Shown here piece by piece: positions 1 to 13,000 of a stretch of DNA of 64,000 nucleotides (positions are counted from its first letter, which is position 1; every line of letters starts with the position of its first letter). The position numbers and the translations under genes were made by a program. The stretch spans positions 6,280,389-6,344,388 of the forward strand of contig NC_043742.1 of assembly GCF_004337985.1 (NCBI RefSeq). Direction: 5' to 3'. Origin of the DNA: Pyricularia pennisetigena. Taxonomy: Eukaryota; Ascomycota; Sordariomycetes; Magnaporthales; Pyriculariaceae. The notes under the pieces are model-generated. The model was not told the DNA's origin and searched no databases. It saw only the letters and a program-made list of their open reading frames with translations.

Positions 1-2363
1 ATGTCCATCCCCCTTTCCATCGAAACATACCTGCCCAAGATACTTGGTAGTATCATCTTTCGAGGGCTATCGTAGTCTAGTCAGTCGCAAGTGCTTATGC
101 ACATTCATCAATCAAGAATCGACGCAGACTGGCGACGATTATTATTATTATTACTATTGTTTTTTTTTACTTCCTCGACGGCCCTTAGCCTAGAGTTGCC
201 CCTCTTGGGCGAGCTGTGGTGCGACTACGCTTCCCGTCAGTCCAGTGTACCTCAGTTTACTATAGACTCGTCTGGCCAGACCGACTAGAGAGAAAGAAAA
301 AAAAAATCAACCGACTCACCCCCGCGGCGTCATGGAGATGTCCACGAAAGTGAAAAAGCCGAGCTGAGAAAGAGCTTCATGCACAAGGATCAACATTAAC
401 AGGTACAGCGTAAAATAAGTGGAGGCTAGCGCGAACGTCGGATCGCCGATATGATGTCGCTAGCAATCACAAGATTGAGCTAAGGCGCGGGGAACATAAT
501 AGCAAGAAAGTATTTACTAAAAAAAAAAAAAAAACTGTCAGTCGATTATGAGAAGAAAGAAGCGCAGAATGAAAAGTGGAAAAAAAAAAGAAACAATTAA
601 CGAGACACAAGCCTCTGAAAGCCCGAATATGCCTCAAACCCGCTCAAAACGTCACCGCTCATCAGCCCATCGCGGCACGAAAAAAAAATAAAAATATGAG
701 AAAAGCAAACCATGGACTTCCTAGTGAATCATGCTATTGCAATTAACCACAGTGGTAACCAGAGTGGGAAAGAAAGAAAGCAACCGTCTGAGGTTCGTCT
801 GCCCAGTGAGGAAAGGGAGGGCCCGACACACGGACCACAGCCTACTCGCTACCTACGTACTTACCACTTGCAATGTAGTACTGTACGCTGCCAATACCAC
901 CTACAGTAAGCTGAATTGCTATAGTACTTGTACGTCCTGGGAAAAAAGCAACTTGGCGACTTGGATGGGCACAACTCGGCACTCCATCTTGGTTCGTGGG
1001 CCTTGTGCCTGCGCTATTTTCCTTTGTCAGCTACCTCGAGGCCCACATGCATCGTGTCATAGCCTCTCCCTGTACCAAGTTTTGAAAGTTGAGGCTCGAT
1101 GCTACTCTAATACATACGGATACAAGGTACTGCCGGGCCCGAGTAATATCGAAAAATTGCTAGCACGAATGTGCCAATCACTGGTGAACGCAACTTTGCG
1201 TCTTGTATCCGTCAGAAAAACAATCACGACTGGCAGTGGTCAGGTACGCACTCGAGCATCCCGCTGTCAACCACGGTGACCCAAGTTGGAACGAAGGTGC
1301 ATTACCAAAACCTCGAAAATTAAGGTGTGGATGGGGTGCCTGCTCCCATTGCGACCCTCACCCGAGGGAAAGTCACAATCTACCCTCAAAGCAGACTTAA
1401 TATCCCGTAATAAAACAAAGATCGGCTGGCGTGACATGAAGAATCTGCAAGATCCCCATTGTCCTGCCCTAAGCAGAAATGCCAATTTGCGCCATCGCCA
1501 AAGAAACCATACCGTCCCCATAAGGAAAACGTTAAGAAATTAGGCGAAGATTACTGTCCCATTGGTGATGGGGCACGTTCTGGCCGGCCGCTGAAAAAGC
1601 AGGAAAAAGAGTACTGTACTGCTGTTACCTTTCGCGCCCCGTAATACGAGATTATCGGCTGCGACTCTGTAGAGTGGGACTCGAAGGACGGGAAGGGGAA
1701 TCTCGGTGCGGTGCACCCAAACCAAAGAAAAAAAACAAAAAACAAAAAAAACAAAAAAAAAAACAAATTGAGACCGGATTTGGGTGGGCATCACGAACCA
1801 TTGAGCGAGCGCAAATGAACACCTTCAGAGATGAACAAATAGACAAGAAGAATCAAAGAAAGTTTGCGAAAAAGGTGGGCTCGTGTGACCCGCTCTTTTG
1901 CCAACGTCCAAATCTGCAAGCCATTTTTCCCGAAACCAAGCACTCGTGCCCAATAATTCAAGGTCCCACAGGTGAGCCAGAAAAAAAAGATGAAAAAAAA
2001 AAAAAAAGATGGCGCCCCTTCTTTTCTGACTGGATTTCTGGAAGGAAACCCACGCATTACAAGCAACCAACATGGAAATTTCCAGCATGCCACCCTAGGT
2101 TACGATGGGCGACTCGAGGACCTGCACCGATTGGTCCCTGGGTTTTAGTCTGTGTGTGTGCGTTTACGTACCACGTCGATGTGTTATGCGCATGCACGGA
2201 CCATCTCAACCATCTGTCTCGACAGCCTCACTTTCGTGCATTGTTGTGCAGAGATGTACAGGACAGTACTGATGGATGATGGATGATGGATGGACGGATC
2301 TAGTTAATGATAGACACAACCAGAAATACTTTTCACAACTCGAGTCGACCAATCTAAAGGAAG

Positions 2364-2392
2364 AAAAAAAAAAAAAAAAAAAAAAAAAAAAA
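2364..2392. repeat. poly(A) tract, 29 nt
   Basis: This is an uninterrupted run of about 29 A residues in intergenic DNA. It is one of several tracts of 25-30 nt in the window. No target-site duplication or element body is visible beside it, so I do not call it a retroposon tail. Confidence 0.95.
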
Positions 2393-3599
2393 CAAATTTG
2401 ATTGCCACAGCCTTCATGAATCTGACCATGTACTCTAAGCAAAACCGTGAGCAGCGGCTCAAACTAACCACCCTGAAGATCAATCATTAGGCCTCAATAA
2501 TTAAGAAGTAATTACCATAATAATTGCCATAATTATCTGCAACACGCCCATCTTGCCTGTCTTGCTCACTCAGTTACGACATAGCATAGCGGGAATTTAT
2601 TCGCAGAGTGGCTGAGCTGTTATTGCCTGCTGACGAAGGAACATTTGCCTGCGGCCAAGGATGAGCGCACTCGGACGTACCGGTCGCCCTGACCGCTAAC
2701 AACAATCACCCCAAACTGGGAATCCTCTCTCTTTGTGTACTGCTGCCTGTTCTCGCAGGCTAGAATCTTCCTTGCGGGAAGTTCGGTCGTAGTGTTGCAT
2801 TGCATAACATAACAAAGTCGGCGCAAAACAGCGTCGGCCTGGGAAGAAAAACAACCAACGATCAGAGGAAAATAAAATAAGGAGATACGCAAGCGGGCAA
2901 AAAAAAAAAAGAAGAGACAAAGTCCAGATGCAGGTCGTTTACAAAAATACCACGCGGTTCATCAGACGAGAGTTGCATCTGAAATTGCCACTTTGTAAAC
3001 AGAACACACCAAGAAAAAAAAAAAAAAAAACGTGCCACTGGGGTTTTACGGTACTGCGCCTGCTACTCTGTTGCAAGATGCGCTGCCGCCGAAACAAACA
3101 TCCGAGATGCTTCGCAGAGTTCTGCGCCAATCCTTCTCAACTGCGTAAACAACATCAAATCCACATCAACCCCCCCGGCTGCTTACTATGATATGATGAT
3201 GATATGCACGGGGCCGAAAAGGAGGGCGGCAATGTCAACCGCCGGCCACCTGACCAGGCCCAACAGCAATCGGGTATGAGCGATCTGTGATTGGTCATTA
3301 CCTTTCTTGCTTGCCCCCTTCTACCAAGGCTTCTGGCCACGATCAACCGTTTCTAATCTTGTTACCTTCTGGAGACCTAACCCTTGTTGTGGGCCGAGGG
3401 TGCATCGGTCTCGGACTTTTTTTTTTGGTTTTTTTTTTTTTCACTCTACAGGCACACTGGGACCAAGACTAGGGGGGACTCATGGTCCCACAAGGGGAAA
3501 GGCTACCATGGAAAATGCCACCAAAAGTTTGCGTGGTCAGCTGTCATGTGTGGGATAGGCGGCAGGCCCCATAATTGTAGGCGAGAGCGGAAAAGGGCC

Positions 3600-3628
<29 letters not shown>
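3600..3628. repeat. poly(A) tract, 29 nt
   Basis: Uninterrupted A run of about 29 nt in the gene-free left block. No coding sequence or element boundary is visible next to it. Confidence 0.95.
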
Positions 3629-3634
<6 letters not shown>

Positions 3635-5471
3635 GACCAGTCACCAACGACGGTTATGCTGCGCTGTGATAAATTGCGGAGAGGGACGTTGCCGCCCGGG
3701 ATACCTTGTCCGCAACCGCCGAACGTCCCGGAACCCTCTCCTAGTTTCTGCATTTCTTTCCTCCCTTGATCATCCTCTTTCCTATCTTGTGAATTCGCCG
3801 TGTTGAGGTTGTTTGTTCCATGCGCAACTGTTATGCAAAAGATTGTGCAAGACCCCGCGGTCTCCGCCGGCCACCTGTCTCGGGCCGGGCCATCAAATTG
3901 AGAGTTTTTTTAGCTTTCGGCATCATGTTATAAGTGATACATATCTAATGACCACAGGGGCCGCCTGCGCTGAGTTTGTGAAAACTTTCTCCGGCTTCAA
4001 AGAAAGATATACTCATAGCAGAGGTAATCTTATCGAGTCAAGACCTGTCGATGTCGATCTCCAAAGAAAGGGAAAAGATTATCGACTTGGAACTTCTTGA
4101 CTCTTACTTAGTTTATTTGGGCTCGGTGAAAGCCTCTGACGAAAGTTTGCGGAAAAAGAAAAAAAAGGAAGAAAGAGTAAGAGAGTAATGAAAAGATCAC
4201 CCTGGCTGCCTCTCGTGATGACCACGCAGCTCTTCACAAATTGACCGCATAAAGAAAACTTGATGATTCCTGTTTGGGGTGGCTGGCAAAAGCAACACAG
4301 CAACGCCTGTTGCATGCAGCCACGCACATCAGTGCCTGTCTGGATTGGTCTTTTTGAACCAACCAATTGCGAGTCTCGACTGAAAAAGTATTGGTGCAAA
4401 AGATGACTGACAGCTGGCTAGGGGCTGGGCATCGCGAAAGAAACACAACAATGTATGCAGTAGATAGGCGAATATGGAAAAAGTAGTCACGTTTTCATAT
4501 TTTCCCCCCAAATCATTGATTAAAAATGGCTGGGCAAAAAACTACCCCAGCATCCTACGATGCACCTGCATGGAGACAACCCAACCCCCTAACCGTTACC
4601 GCCGGCTGGCGTCATGGACCTTAGATTGTTGCTTAAACGTGTGCTGTGCCTCCCTAGCGAACCCGGCAGCGAAATGTGCGAAATGCATGCGACCAGAGGG
4701 AAAACAAAACGCACGAGCCGTCTACCGCAGTATTACTGTACTGCTCCCTACTTAATTTATGGGATCTGATAATGCTGACAGCGACTGATGGAACACGCTG
4801 ATGCTTTGCCAAGGCGCTTCCGAAGGGGACTTTGGGGGAAAAGGAAGATTAGTCGACGTGAGGCAGGTCCCTATTTTCGCTGCTGCTCCGGCGAACTCAA
4901 TGCGAGATGCAACGGGTGGACCCAAAATCCGATTGCGTTTCCTCTTGCGACAAACGTGCCGATAGAAATTTATCCGGAAACTTTTTTTTTCTTTACCTTT
5001 TTCCTGCTCACCTGACCGTTATCCATTCGTTATCAGCTCTGATTCAATGAGCCACGGGTACACAGGAAGTGCCCTGGTGCTTCATTATTCAGTGGAGGCT
5101 TGGACTTTCCCGTTCCTGCTCGATAGGTAATTTTTTTTTTTCTTTTGCGCCAAAACCTAAAGGGAACAGCGCCCAAAACAAGATCGTCCAATATACCCGG
5201 CAAATCTGTCGATAACCCCAGGCATGCATGTCGACTGACACACGCGAGGTAGAGGCCTTCCCCTCTTTTGCCAGTCGTTCGTGCTTCATCTATGCTGGGG
5301 ACTGTCGCGAGCACGCCAAAAAAAAGGTTTCATGGACCAGCAACCGAAGTAGACTTTTTATTTGTGCCGAGCATAATATTTTGTTGTTGGGTTTAGTTCG
5401 CATAGGCAGGCAACAACTGTCGGTCAAGCACAGCATTATCTGCTTGTTCTAGTCATGTAAACTTGTGATCG

Positions 5472-5498
5472 AAAAAAAAAAAAAAAAAAAAAAAAAAA
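5472..5498. repeat. poly(A) tract, 27 nt
   Basis: Uninterrupted A run of about 27 nt in the gene-free left block. Confidence 0.95.
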
Positions 5499-7496
5499 TC
5501 AGCCAACATCAAAGAAATCCCAGGTTCAGCCATGGGATTGATTGTTGGTCTCACCATTGATTTTGAGTTGTACGTCCCGCCGCCCGTCCGTTAATTGATT
5601 CGCATTTTTTTTTTATCTCGCTGCAAGTGCTATGCCGGAGACTGCCCGCGCCTAGAATCGTAAAGCCTAACTTACATGTATCTTCCCCCCCTACTACCAA
5701 CGCTTTCATTGGCCTCAAACTGGCGCCAAGCCAAAAGTTTGTTTGTTTTGCCTTTCCTCTGAACATCGGCGAAGCATAATCACGCCCCAAGGATATACTA
5801 GGCAAGCAGCGCAAAGGGATTACCGCGATTACAAACTACGTACCGCCCGTAAACTGCAATGGAAGATGCTTGCAGTGGCTACCAGAAGCCAACCGGACAA
5901 AGATTCAACCTCCGCATTCGGTGGACATTTGGAATTTGGCCGCCGAATAGAATTTTACTCCTTTCCTGCTCTTTTCTACATGGATCGCTACGCTTCAAAA
6001 AGTTATTCTGGCTACCAAGTATACCTATGTAAAGTAGTTGTTGCCACCGCGTAAACACACACGCACGCAAATGGGGCTATTCACCCCGTGGGAAAATGCA
6101 TCCAAAATCAATGCACAAGGATACAGGCCTCAGTCTGGGCAAAGCAAATACCATAGGGATAGACTCAACGGAGCAGGCCGTGTTACGTACAAGGCAAGGC
6201 GTACGTAGGGGATACTTGGGGTATCAATTACTTGCTTTCAGACAAGGGCGGGGAACACTGGTCGGGTCGCATAGAGCAGAAAAAGGAGAAACGGATTTCC
6301 GTACTACTGGCAAGATAGTACTGTACTGTATGTGCTGCGCCGCATGGACGGCCCATGTTTCGCGACGACACCACCGCTCGTCGCGGCTGGAATGAGATCT
6401 GCCTACTATGACGATGAAGCCGACGATTCGCAGGCAGCCGTGGGGCCACCGTCGGAGTCAGCAGAGCATCAAAAAAATTCCAGAAGGGGGATCGTCGCCT
6501 ACACCACAAGAAACATCCCAATATCTTAGTGGAGTAGGAGGAACACTGTTAGCAAGCTGTTCAGAGAGGGCGACACAGAGGGCAAAGGGACAAAGCAAGC
6601 ACAAGACACATTCACACACATTCACACGCACATAATACTCATAGTACCACATACGATGGTACACACACTCACGCAAGGCAAAGACAACAAAACACACATC
6701 TTACACCACCCCATCTACTATCGAGTGCGACTCTGACTGTCCGCTTCCAATCTCTCGTTTTCTCCCCTTCCCACCCCAAGCGCTGGGCCACTTTGGTGCA
6801 TCGTCATTCGTCGATGCAGACGGAGCCAGACAAGTGTCCAGGGTTTTACCAGGATGTGTGACTGGTCCGATTGTGGTGGACTTGAGCAAAAGCGTTAGTG
6901 CAATGGGTGGTGGTGGCGGTGATACTCGTACCACACCCTTCGAAGTGGGGCCCGTTATTTCGTTGTGACAGCGGATTATATTATGAGAAAGTCGGTCACA
7001 AGCACACCCTGCGTCTCCTGAGTGGACGCCCCAATGTATCGTAGTTGGTAGGCAAGCAAGGCAAGGTTTTGGGGCAGGCCTGCCCTGCCTTCTGGGCCTG
7101 CCACTAACTTGTGCCAGTAGAATCCGCAAGCGGCGACTCCACACCCCCCTCAATGCAGGGATCTGTCAAAACCTCAAGACGAGCAAAGGAGCCTTGGGAG
7201 CGTCCTATCCATGACGATCCATCAGCCGGGGCCAATCCTAGCCCGCACTTGAAATAGATGTGCATGGAGTGGATCCCTGCTACTAAGACCCGGACCACAG
7301 CTCTTGCCCATCCAACGGGCTTGTTCCCTGTCGACCGTAGTTCCCACCCTGGTCTCCACGCCCCTCTTCCCAGGCAGGCCACCCTACCAAGTACAGACTA
7401 CTCCGGACGAGGGCCATGGCGTGCCTGCTATGCTGCTTGGCTTTGCTTTGCTTCGGTTGGGCGACGCAGTTTTAGGTACCCAGGTACATCCGAGAT

Positions 7497-8317
7497 GCAA
7501 GTCCCTACAGCCACCCACACCCCTGCTCCAGTTGGGTTCTTTCCCATCCTGTGGGGCCCTACCACTCGTGTGCCAAGCGGGCGTGTGGGCAAGCAGCGGC
7601 GAGTGGGAAACTAGCTGCTTGCTGTATTGAATATCATCAAAGGCCTTTCCTCCCCTCCACCTCAGCCTTCATATCTCCAACTTCAACATAACGACCCGTC
7701 CTTCTCTACGTTCCTTCCAACACGACTCCTCTCCTCCTCCCTTCTTTCCCTATTCTTCCTTCATCGCCAGGTCAAAGGCTTTCTCTATTATCCCTTTCTC
7801 TCTTCTCCTCTACCCTCACCACCAAACAAAAACCGCTACGACCTTCTTAGACCACTCGACACCCTGACTCCTCTTTTTGACGATAATAGGGCAGCCTCCT
7901 TTCCACTTTGCGACAACCTCACGACTCGTTGACTCGACGTCACCTTTTGTTCGCAACCAATAATTCGAGGGACCTGGTGATCTCCAGAAGTCCCAAAACG
8001 TTTCAACCGGAGGCCTAATTCTACCTGGAATCTTCTATTTCTCTCTACTATCCTCTCTTCTTTTTTCTTGGTCAGACGCCCATCGCTCAGCCGGACTGTT
8101 GAGGAACAAAGGAAAACCAGGAGCTCCTATACTCTCCTTTTCTTATTCTCTCTAGCCCGCTGGCCTTTCTTTGTCTACTCCACTGGTCGTCTTGGTCTTT
8201 GGCTCCAGCTAAAGCACCACTTGTTCCTGCGATCCTATTTGCAAACCATCTCCCATAGGATATAGGTCCAGGAATCTCTTGGCCCGACCACGACAACCCC
8301 CAGATACATCCAATAAT
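7497..8317 (+). promoter_or_regulatory. ATG-free, pyrimidine-rich leader/core promoter of the Ran1-like kinase
   Basis: The 821 nt before the kinase start contain no ATG on the + strand, and from about 7640 the strand is strongly C/T-rich with many TCC, CTT and TCTC stretches. CT-rich promoters and leaders are common in filamentous ascomycetes. The absence of upstream start codons is what a long scanned 5' UTR would show. It also supports 8318 as the true start, because the open frame can only be extended upstream through a TTG at 8279. I infer that transcription starts within the CT-rich part; the exact site is not visible. Confidence 0.55.
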
Positions 8318-10000
8318 ATGCAGTTCCCATATGGATACCCGACGCCCCCAGCCTCTCCGTCGCCGTTCGAGCTCCCAAAGTGCGCCATCCAGTCCCAAGT
8401 ACAGCAGCAGCCGAGATATGTCCCAACGGCGCCTGAGGCTAGGTTAGGAAGGTTCCTTGCCGGAACCCTCCAGCTCCAAGGAATCCTCGGAACAGGAGCA
8501 TACGGTGTGGTGTACTCGGCCGTGGACGTCAAGACCCAGGTCAGGTATGCCGTCAAGACCCTTAGCAAGTTCAACGCCGACGGTACGCCCCTCGACAGGA
8601 GACAGGTTGCTTTCCAGCAGCGTGAGATCCGCCTGCACTGGCTCGCATCTGCGCACCCCAATGTTGTTTCGATGCTGAAGATCATCGATGACCCGGAATG
8701 CATCTACGTTATCTTGGAGTACTGCCCCGAAGGTGATCTCTTCTATAACATTACCGAGCGTGGACAGTATGTTGGTAAGGACGCATTGGCCAAGCAGGTT
8801 TTCCTTCAGATCCTGGATGCCGTGGAGTACTGCCATTCCCAGGGTATCTATCACCGTGATCTGAAGCCTGAGAACATCCTGGTGTCCAACAATGGGGAAA
8901 CCGTCAAGCTGGCGGATTTTGGCCTTGCTACCTCTTCGGACCGATCTGAGGACTACGGCTGTGGATCGACTTTTTACATGTCTCCTGGTAAGTTTTTGAA
9001 GCGGCTCACCACCCGGCGGTTCTCCGGCCCTGGCAACCCAATCCGTGGATTTTTTTTTCTTACGAACTGTCACCCAACCAATTTCCTTCAATCTCAACTA
9101 ACCTCTTTTTTTCTCTTCTCTTTTTCAGAGTGTCTAGACCATACTACCAGGAGGCCTTACTACTTTTGCGCACCAAACGATGTTTGGAGCCTGGGCGTCA
9201 TCCTGGTTAACCTGACCTGTGGCCGTAACCCCTGGAAGCAGGCCTCATTCGAGGACTCTACCTACCGGGCATACACCCGGAGCAAGGATTTTCTCAAGAC
9301 CATCCTGCCAGTCTCGGATGAGCTGAATGATATCCTGGCTGCCATTTTTACCCGGAACCCTGATGAGAGGATCACTCTCCCAGAGCTCAAGGCCAAGATT
9401 GCTGCCTGCCCAAGGTTTACTGAGCAACAACAGATGGCCCCGGCGGCATCGCCTGAGTACATCTCATACGTTGAGGAGGATGCCATTGTGGATGACGATG
9501 AGGACTACGAGTACGAGGACGCCCCACTTTCGCCTGCGTCGTCCGACGCTTCCGATGACGAGTCCATGAGCGTGTCCAGCCTCGAGGATCTAGAGGATGA
9601 CTCAGAGGACGAAGATGAATATTGCCCGGGTCCACGCGATGCTGTGACACCGCCCCCTCACCCAGAGTCGGGCGCTGTCATTTTTGACCCGGACTCGGCC
9701 GTCCATGGCCACGCTGGAATGCCGTCCGAATACGTTCCACACTTCCAGGGACATTCCACAGTACCTCCGATGCCCATCCCGGTTCCATCGCAGCCAGTAC
9801 AGATGAACATGGCATATGGTCACCACATGCCCAAGGCGCCAGTTCCTGTTAACCCATACCACATGCACCACATCCCGCACTTCTTGGATGCCATGTACAA
9901 GTACCAGGTGCATCATCCTGCTCCTATGCCTGTCATGCATCATCCTCATCCGGCCCATTTCCATCAGCATCACCAGGTACCCATGTTTGCCTGTTACTAA
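8318..10000 (+). CDS. Ran1/Pat1-Sks1/Vhs1-like serine/threonine protein kinase
   Basis: Two exons, 8318-8987 and 9129-10000, encode 513 residues. The intron (8988-9128, 141 nt) starts GTAAGT and ends in a T-rich tract plus CAG. The kinase domain covers about residues 50-315: glycine loop GTGAYG at 58-63, catalytic lysine K80 in AVK, HRDLKPEN with D181 and N186, DFG at 200-202, and SPE at 222-224 in the APE position, followed by DVWSLGV. All catalytic residues are present, so an active kinase is expected. The tail has a long Asp/Glu stretch and then a Pro/His/Met-rich segment. The arrangement fits fungal Ran1/Pat1, Sks1 and Vhs1 kinases, which act in nutrient signalling and the switch between growth and differentiation; the role here is inferred. 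The intron splits the Glu codon of SPE and keeps frame. Confidence 0.88.
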   Translation: MQFPYGYPTPPASPSPFELPKCAIQSQVQQQPRYVPTAPEARLGRFLAGTLQLQGILGTGAYGVVYSAVDVKTQVRYAVKTLSKFNADGTPLDRRQVAFQQREIRLHWLASAHPNVVSMLKIIDDPECIYVILEYCPEGDLFYNITERGQYVGKDALAKQVFLQILDAVEYCHSQGIYHRDLKPENILVSNNGETVKLADFGLATSSDRSEDYGCGSTFYMSPGKFLKRLTTRRFSGPGNPIRGFFFLTNCHPTNFLQSQLTSFFLFSFSECLDHTTRRPYYFCAPNDVWSLGVILVNLTCGRNPWKQASFEDSTYRAYTRSKDFLKTILPVSDELNDILAAIFTRNPDERITLPELKAKIAACPRFTEQQQMAPAASPEYISYVEEDAIVDDDEDYEYEDAPLSPASSDASDDESMSVSSLEDLEDDSEDEDEYCPGPRDAVTPPPHPESGAVIFDPDSAVHGHAGMPSEYVPHFQGHSTVPPMPIPVPSQPVQMNMAYGHHMPKAPVPVNPYHMHHIPHFLDAMYKYQVHHPAPMPVMHHPHPAHFHQHHQVPMFACY

Positions 10001-13000
10001 AACCCTCTGGCCACGCTGCTTGGATTTCCGGTCATTATTTAAACGACAACGCTGCATTTTCGGGACTTTCCATTTTAGTGCCAGCGTGTATTACGACAAC
10101 AAAAGCTATCACGACAAAAGCCGGACTCTTGATTTGTGTTTCGTCCACCAAAAACATTGACCAAAACATATAACTGTATTTAATCCCGGGCCCTCACGAC
10201 ACTTAGGCCGCTTGTTTTGACGCATTCTTTTGCCTCTTTTTACATTTTCCTTTGTTATCAAGGTCCAAGCCGAGCTCGTGCAAGGACAACATTTATTTTG
10301 GATCGGAGCATTTCTTTTTATTTTTTTTTTCTTTTTACGATGGCGCAAGAAATGTTTTAGGTCGTTGGTATGACCGAGATTGTATGGAGTTGGGGGGTTT
10401 CATTTTGTCCCAAGACACGGCGGGTTTGATCTTTTTGGCTATTGTCTTTTTCTCTTTTGGGGTGGCAATCTCTTTTTCTGTTCACAAGATCACTAGAACG
10501 GAAGGAGTTTTCTTTTTTTTTTTTTCTCACGATACCGGGGGGCTCACAGGAGTTTGCTTTGAGCTTCTGCGAGACAGTCGTTTGGATGATACCATTTCCT
10601 ACTTTTTCATTCACATCACTGTGTTTTGTACGTTTTATTTTTTTTATTCTTTGGTCGGAAGCGTGTCTTTGCTCTTGCGAGAGATCAAAATCTGTCTTGG
10701 GAAAAATTTCGGAGGCCACATTTGGAAAATATTGTTTTGTTGCCTAGACATTAACAGGAGGAAGAACGAGGGCGTCAGAACCCCTGATACAAAAGCAAGC
10801 TACCGATGGGCAAGAATCCAAGGTGCTGCAAAAAATACAAGATGAACGACCCTCGTCAGTTGGCGAGTTGTCAACCCAAACAACAAGATCCAATGATTCC
10901 TGTTAATGATAATGTTACATTGTTACTGTAGGTAGTAAGTTTCTCGATATGATAACAATCTCGGAAGATTCCAGCTGTGATGGTGCACGTGAGTTCCAGT
11001 TGATGCGTCCTTAACTAGCCAGAACGCTGACCCAAGGACACTCAGCACTAAAGGTAGTCAGGTACGTACTTGGTTCCTTAGACTCGCTCTCTAGGCTGTT
11101 AAAAATAGTGATGACTCCATGTTGAGAGCAATTTAAGGAGGCAGAGAGCAACAGTAGCCTGGGATTGGTCGCAAGGGGGAAAACCAAGAACCAAAAAAAA
11201 AAAAAGGTGTGATTGATATCGCGGTGACGCAGGATAAATTACGCCCGTACTACAGTAGCGTCTTACAGTAGGTAGTTGGGGATGCTTGCTAGCCTTCCTC
11301 CCCCACTTTCCATCTGCACGCTTACGCAGTTCATCTGCCATTTTATCCGCTTTAGTCTACTTGTCCACGACTAAGGTGCTGATCGATGATCGTTTGAATA
11401 ACTGGGATTGGGAAGACTCGTTCGTAGTGGGTGGGCGGCCGGGGGTGGAAGAAGGAACGAGGACGACGAGGAACAAAGCAAGGGGGGGTATATCGCAAAA
11501 AGCGCTGCGCCCCGACGGTCTGGTCTCTTTTCTTTTCTTTCATTCTTTCTTGAACGCCCTATGTTTGGTACAAAACTTAGCCAAACTAATTCCCCGTTCC
11601 CAACCTTTTCCGTCTCCCTCCCATGATATCCTGGCATGTTCCCGTTCCAAGGTAAAAAGGCCGGCGGGCGCCAGGTTCGTTTTTTTTTTTTGCAGATCCA
11701 AGCCACTTCCGGCTTTTTGTGGCAGCTTGCAGCAGCAAAGTCGGAGCAGAGCCATGTCCCAAAAAAAAGGAACCCGAGAGGCTTTTTTTTCACAGCCCAG
11801 ACCTGATCTCCTCGCTCTGCTACCCAACTTGGAACCAAAGAAAAGCGCTAGAGTAAACTGGGCTTGTAGGGTGCCTTGTAGGGGGTATCTTGGTGTTGAA
11901 TGGGAAATAGAGAACAAGAAAACTAGCTTGGGAGTCGTCAGGGGGGGAAGGTACGCGATAATAGGTACCGGGGCGGGCCTTCAGATAAATTATCCCGAGT
12001 CTTTTATTGGTAAATAACGTGGGGATGGAACGACCGTCGACATGATGACGGAAGGATCAGCCCCAATGCCCAGTAAGTCAAATAAATTGATTTCTATTTT
12101 TTCATTTAATAGGAATGATGGTTGCGGGCTCGACCTGGGCTTTTCCTGTGGCTTTTGTTTTGTTTATTAATTTGTTTCTCTTTATAAATGCGTGCTAGGA
12201 TCAGAAAAAGTAAGCAGGTAGGTACCTTTTACCTCAAACGCGCGCGGTGTAATACCGGCCAAACGGTGCATTGTCAAGTACAAGAACCGAGACTTGAGGT
12301 GTTCTTTCTTGTTTGTGGTTCTTTTTTGCCATGGCCCAGGGCTAGTCGATAAATGGAAATTTTGGGGAAACAAGAAGCAACACCCCCAAGGCAAACTCAA
12401 CTCCAAAAACGATAAATGGGATGAGCGAGTCAGGATGAGGAGAAAAGGTGGAGACGTAGGTTAAAGTGCATCATTTCCTTTCCACCCATGCACTTGCAGC
12501 CTGTCTGCAATGTGATGATATCTATCGCGCTGAAGGGGGTGCTGATTGTCTGACGGGTCTTCTCGTTCGTTATCGTTCTAATTGCGCGGCAGCCAACTTT
12601 TTGTTTTCTTTCTCTCACCTTCCCAGCACCATGCTAGATTTGAAAGGCACGGGGCAACCACGGCAATTCCCTACCGAGCAAAAAATCATGCACGTCTTGT
12701 CCACTGACAGCCCATCGCGAAAACTGTGCCACCGCCATGCGATTTTGATGCTACAATGCTGTGCAGCTTGCCGCAGCTCGGCTGTGTTGGTTCCCTTTTG
12801 CCCCCTCGTACAATGGGTATTTTCCTTGGTTGCCAATTCATTTCATTTTTCTTCTTGGTTCCCTCTCCTCTATTGCACACACAATCACCCAACTACTGAG
12901 TAAGCACACTGCTATGGTGGTACTCCTACTGCTGGTTGCTACCTTACTTATGGGGGGAGTGACCTAAAAGGATGCCAACAAAAAGCAAAGACGCCTCCCG

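Larger units (their letters stand above)
1..7496. other. gene-free block upstream of the Ran1-like kinase
   Basis: I see no supportable gene in these 7.5 kb. Open frames are short, have no recognisable domain, and many start only at TTG, GTG or CTG. The block holds an ATT microsatellite (about 138-153) and long A tracts at 2364-2392, 3600-3628 and 5472-5498, plus many shorter A/T runs. It may include distal promoter sequence for the kinase downstream or non-coding transcripts, but nothing in the bases proves either. Confidence 0.6.

Noticed and set aside
731..1279. 182-residue open frame with ATG in the left block
   Set aside because: No recognisable domain, composition like surrounding non-coding DNA, and no sign of promoter or splice structure.
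1674..2279. 201-residue open frame
   Set aside because: It begins at GTG, and its Lys-rich core comes from A homopolymers.
8444..9097. 217-residue frame antisense to the kinase
   Set aside because: It is a shadow of the kinase exon on the other strand, caused by its codon bias.
10252..10845. 197-residue frame after the kinase
   Set aside because: It begins at TTG, and its Phe runs come from T homopolymers; it probably overlaps the kinase 3' UTR.
11286..12017. 243-residue frame, the longest in the gene-free block
   Set aside because: It starts at TTG, the first in-frame ATG leaves only about 85 residues, and it reads through homopolymers with no family match.
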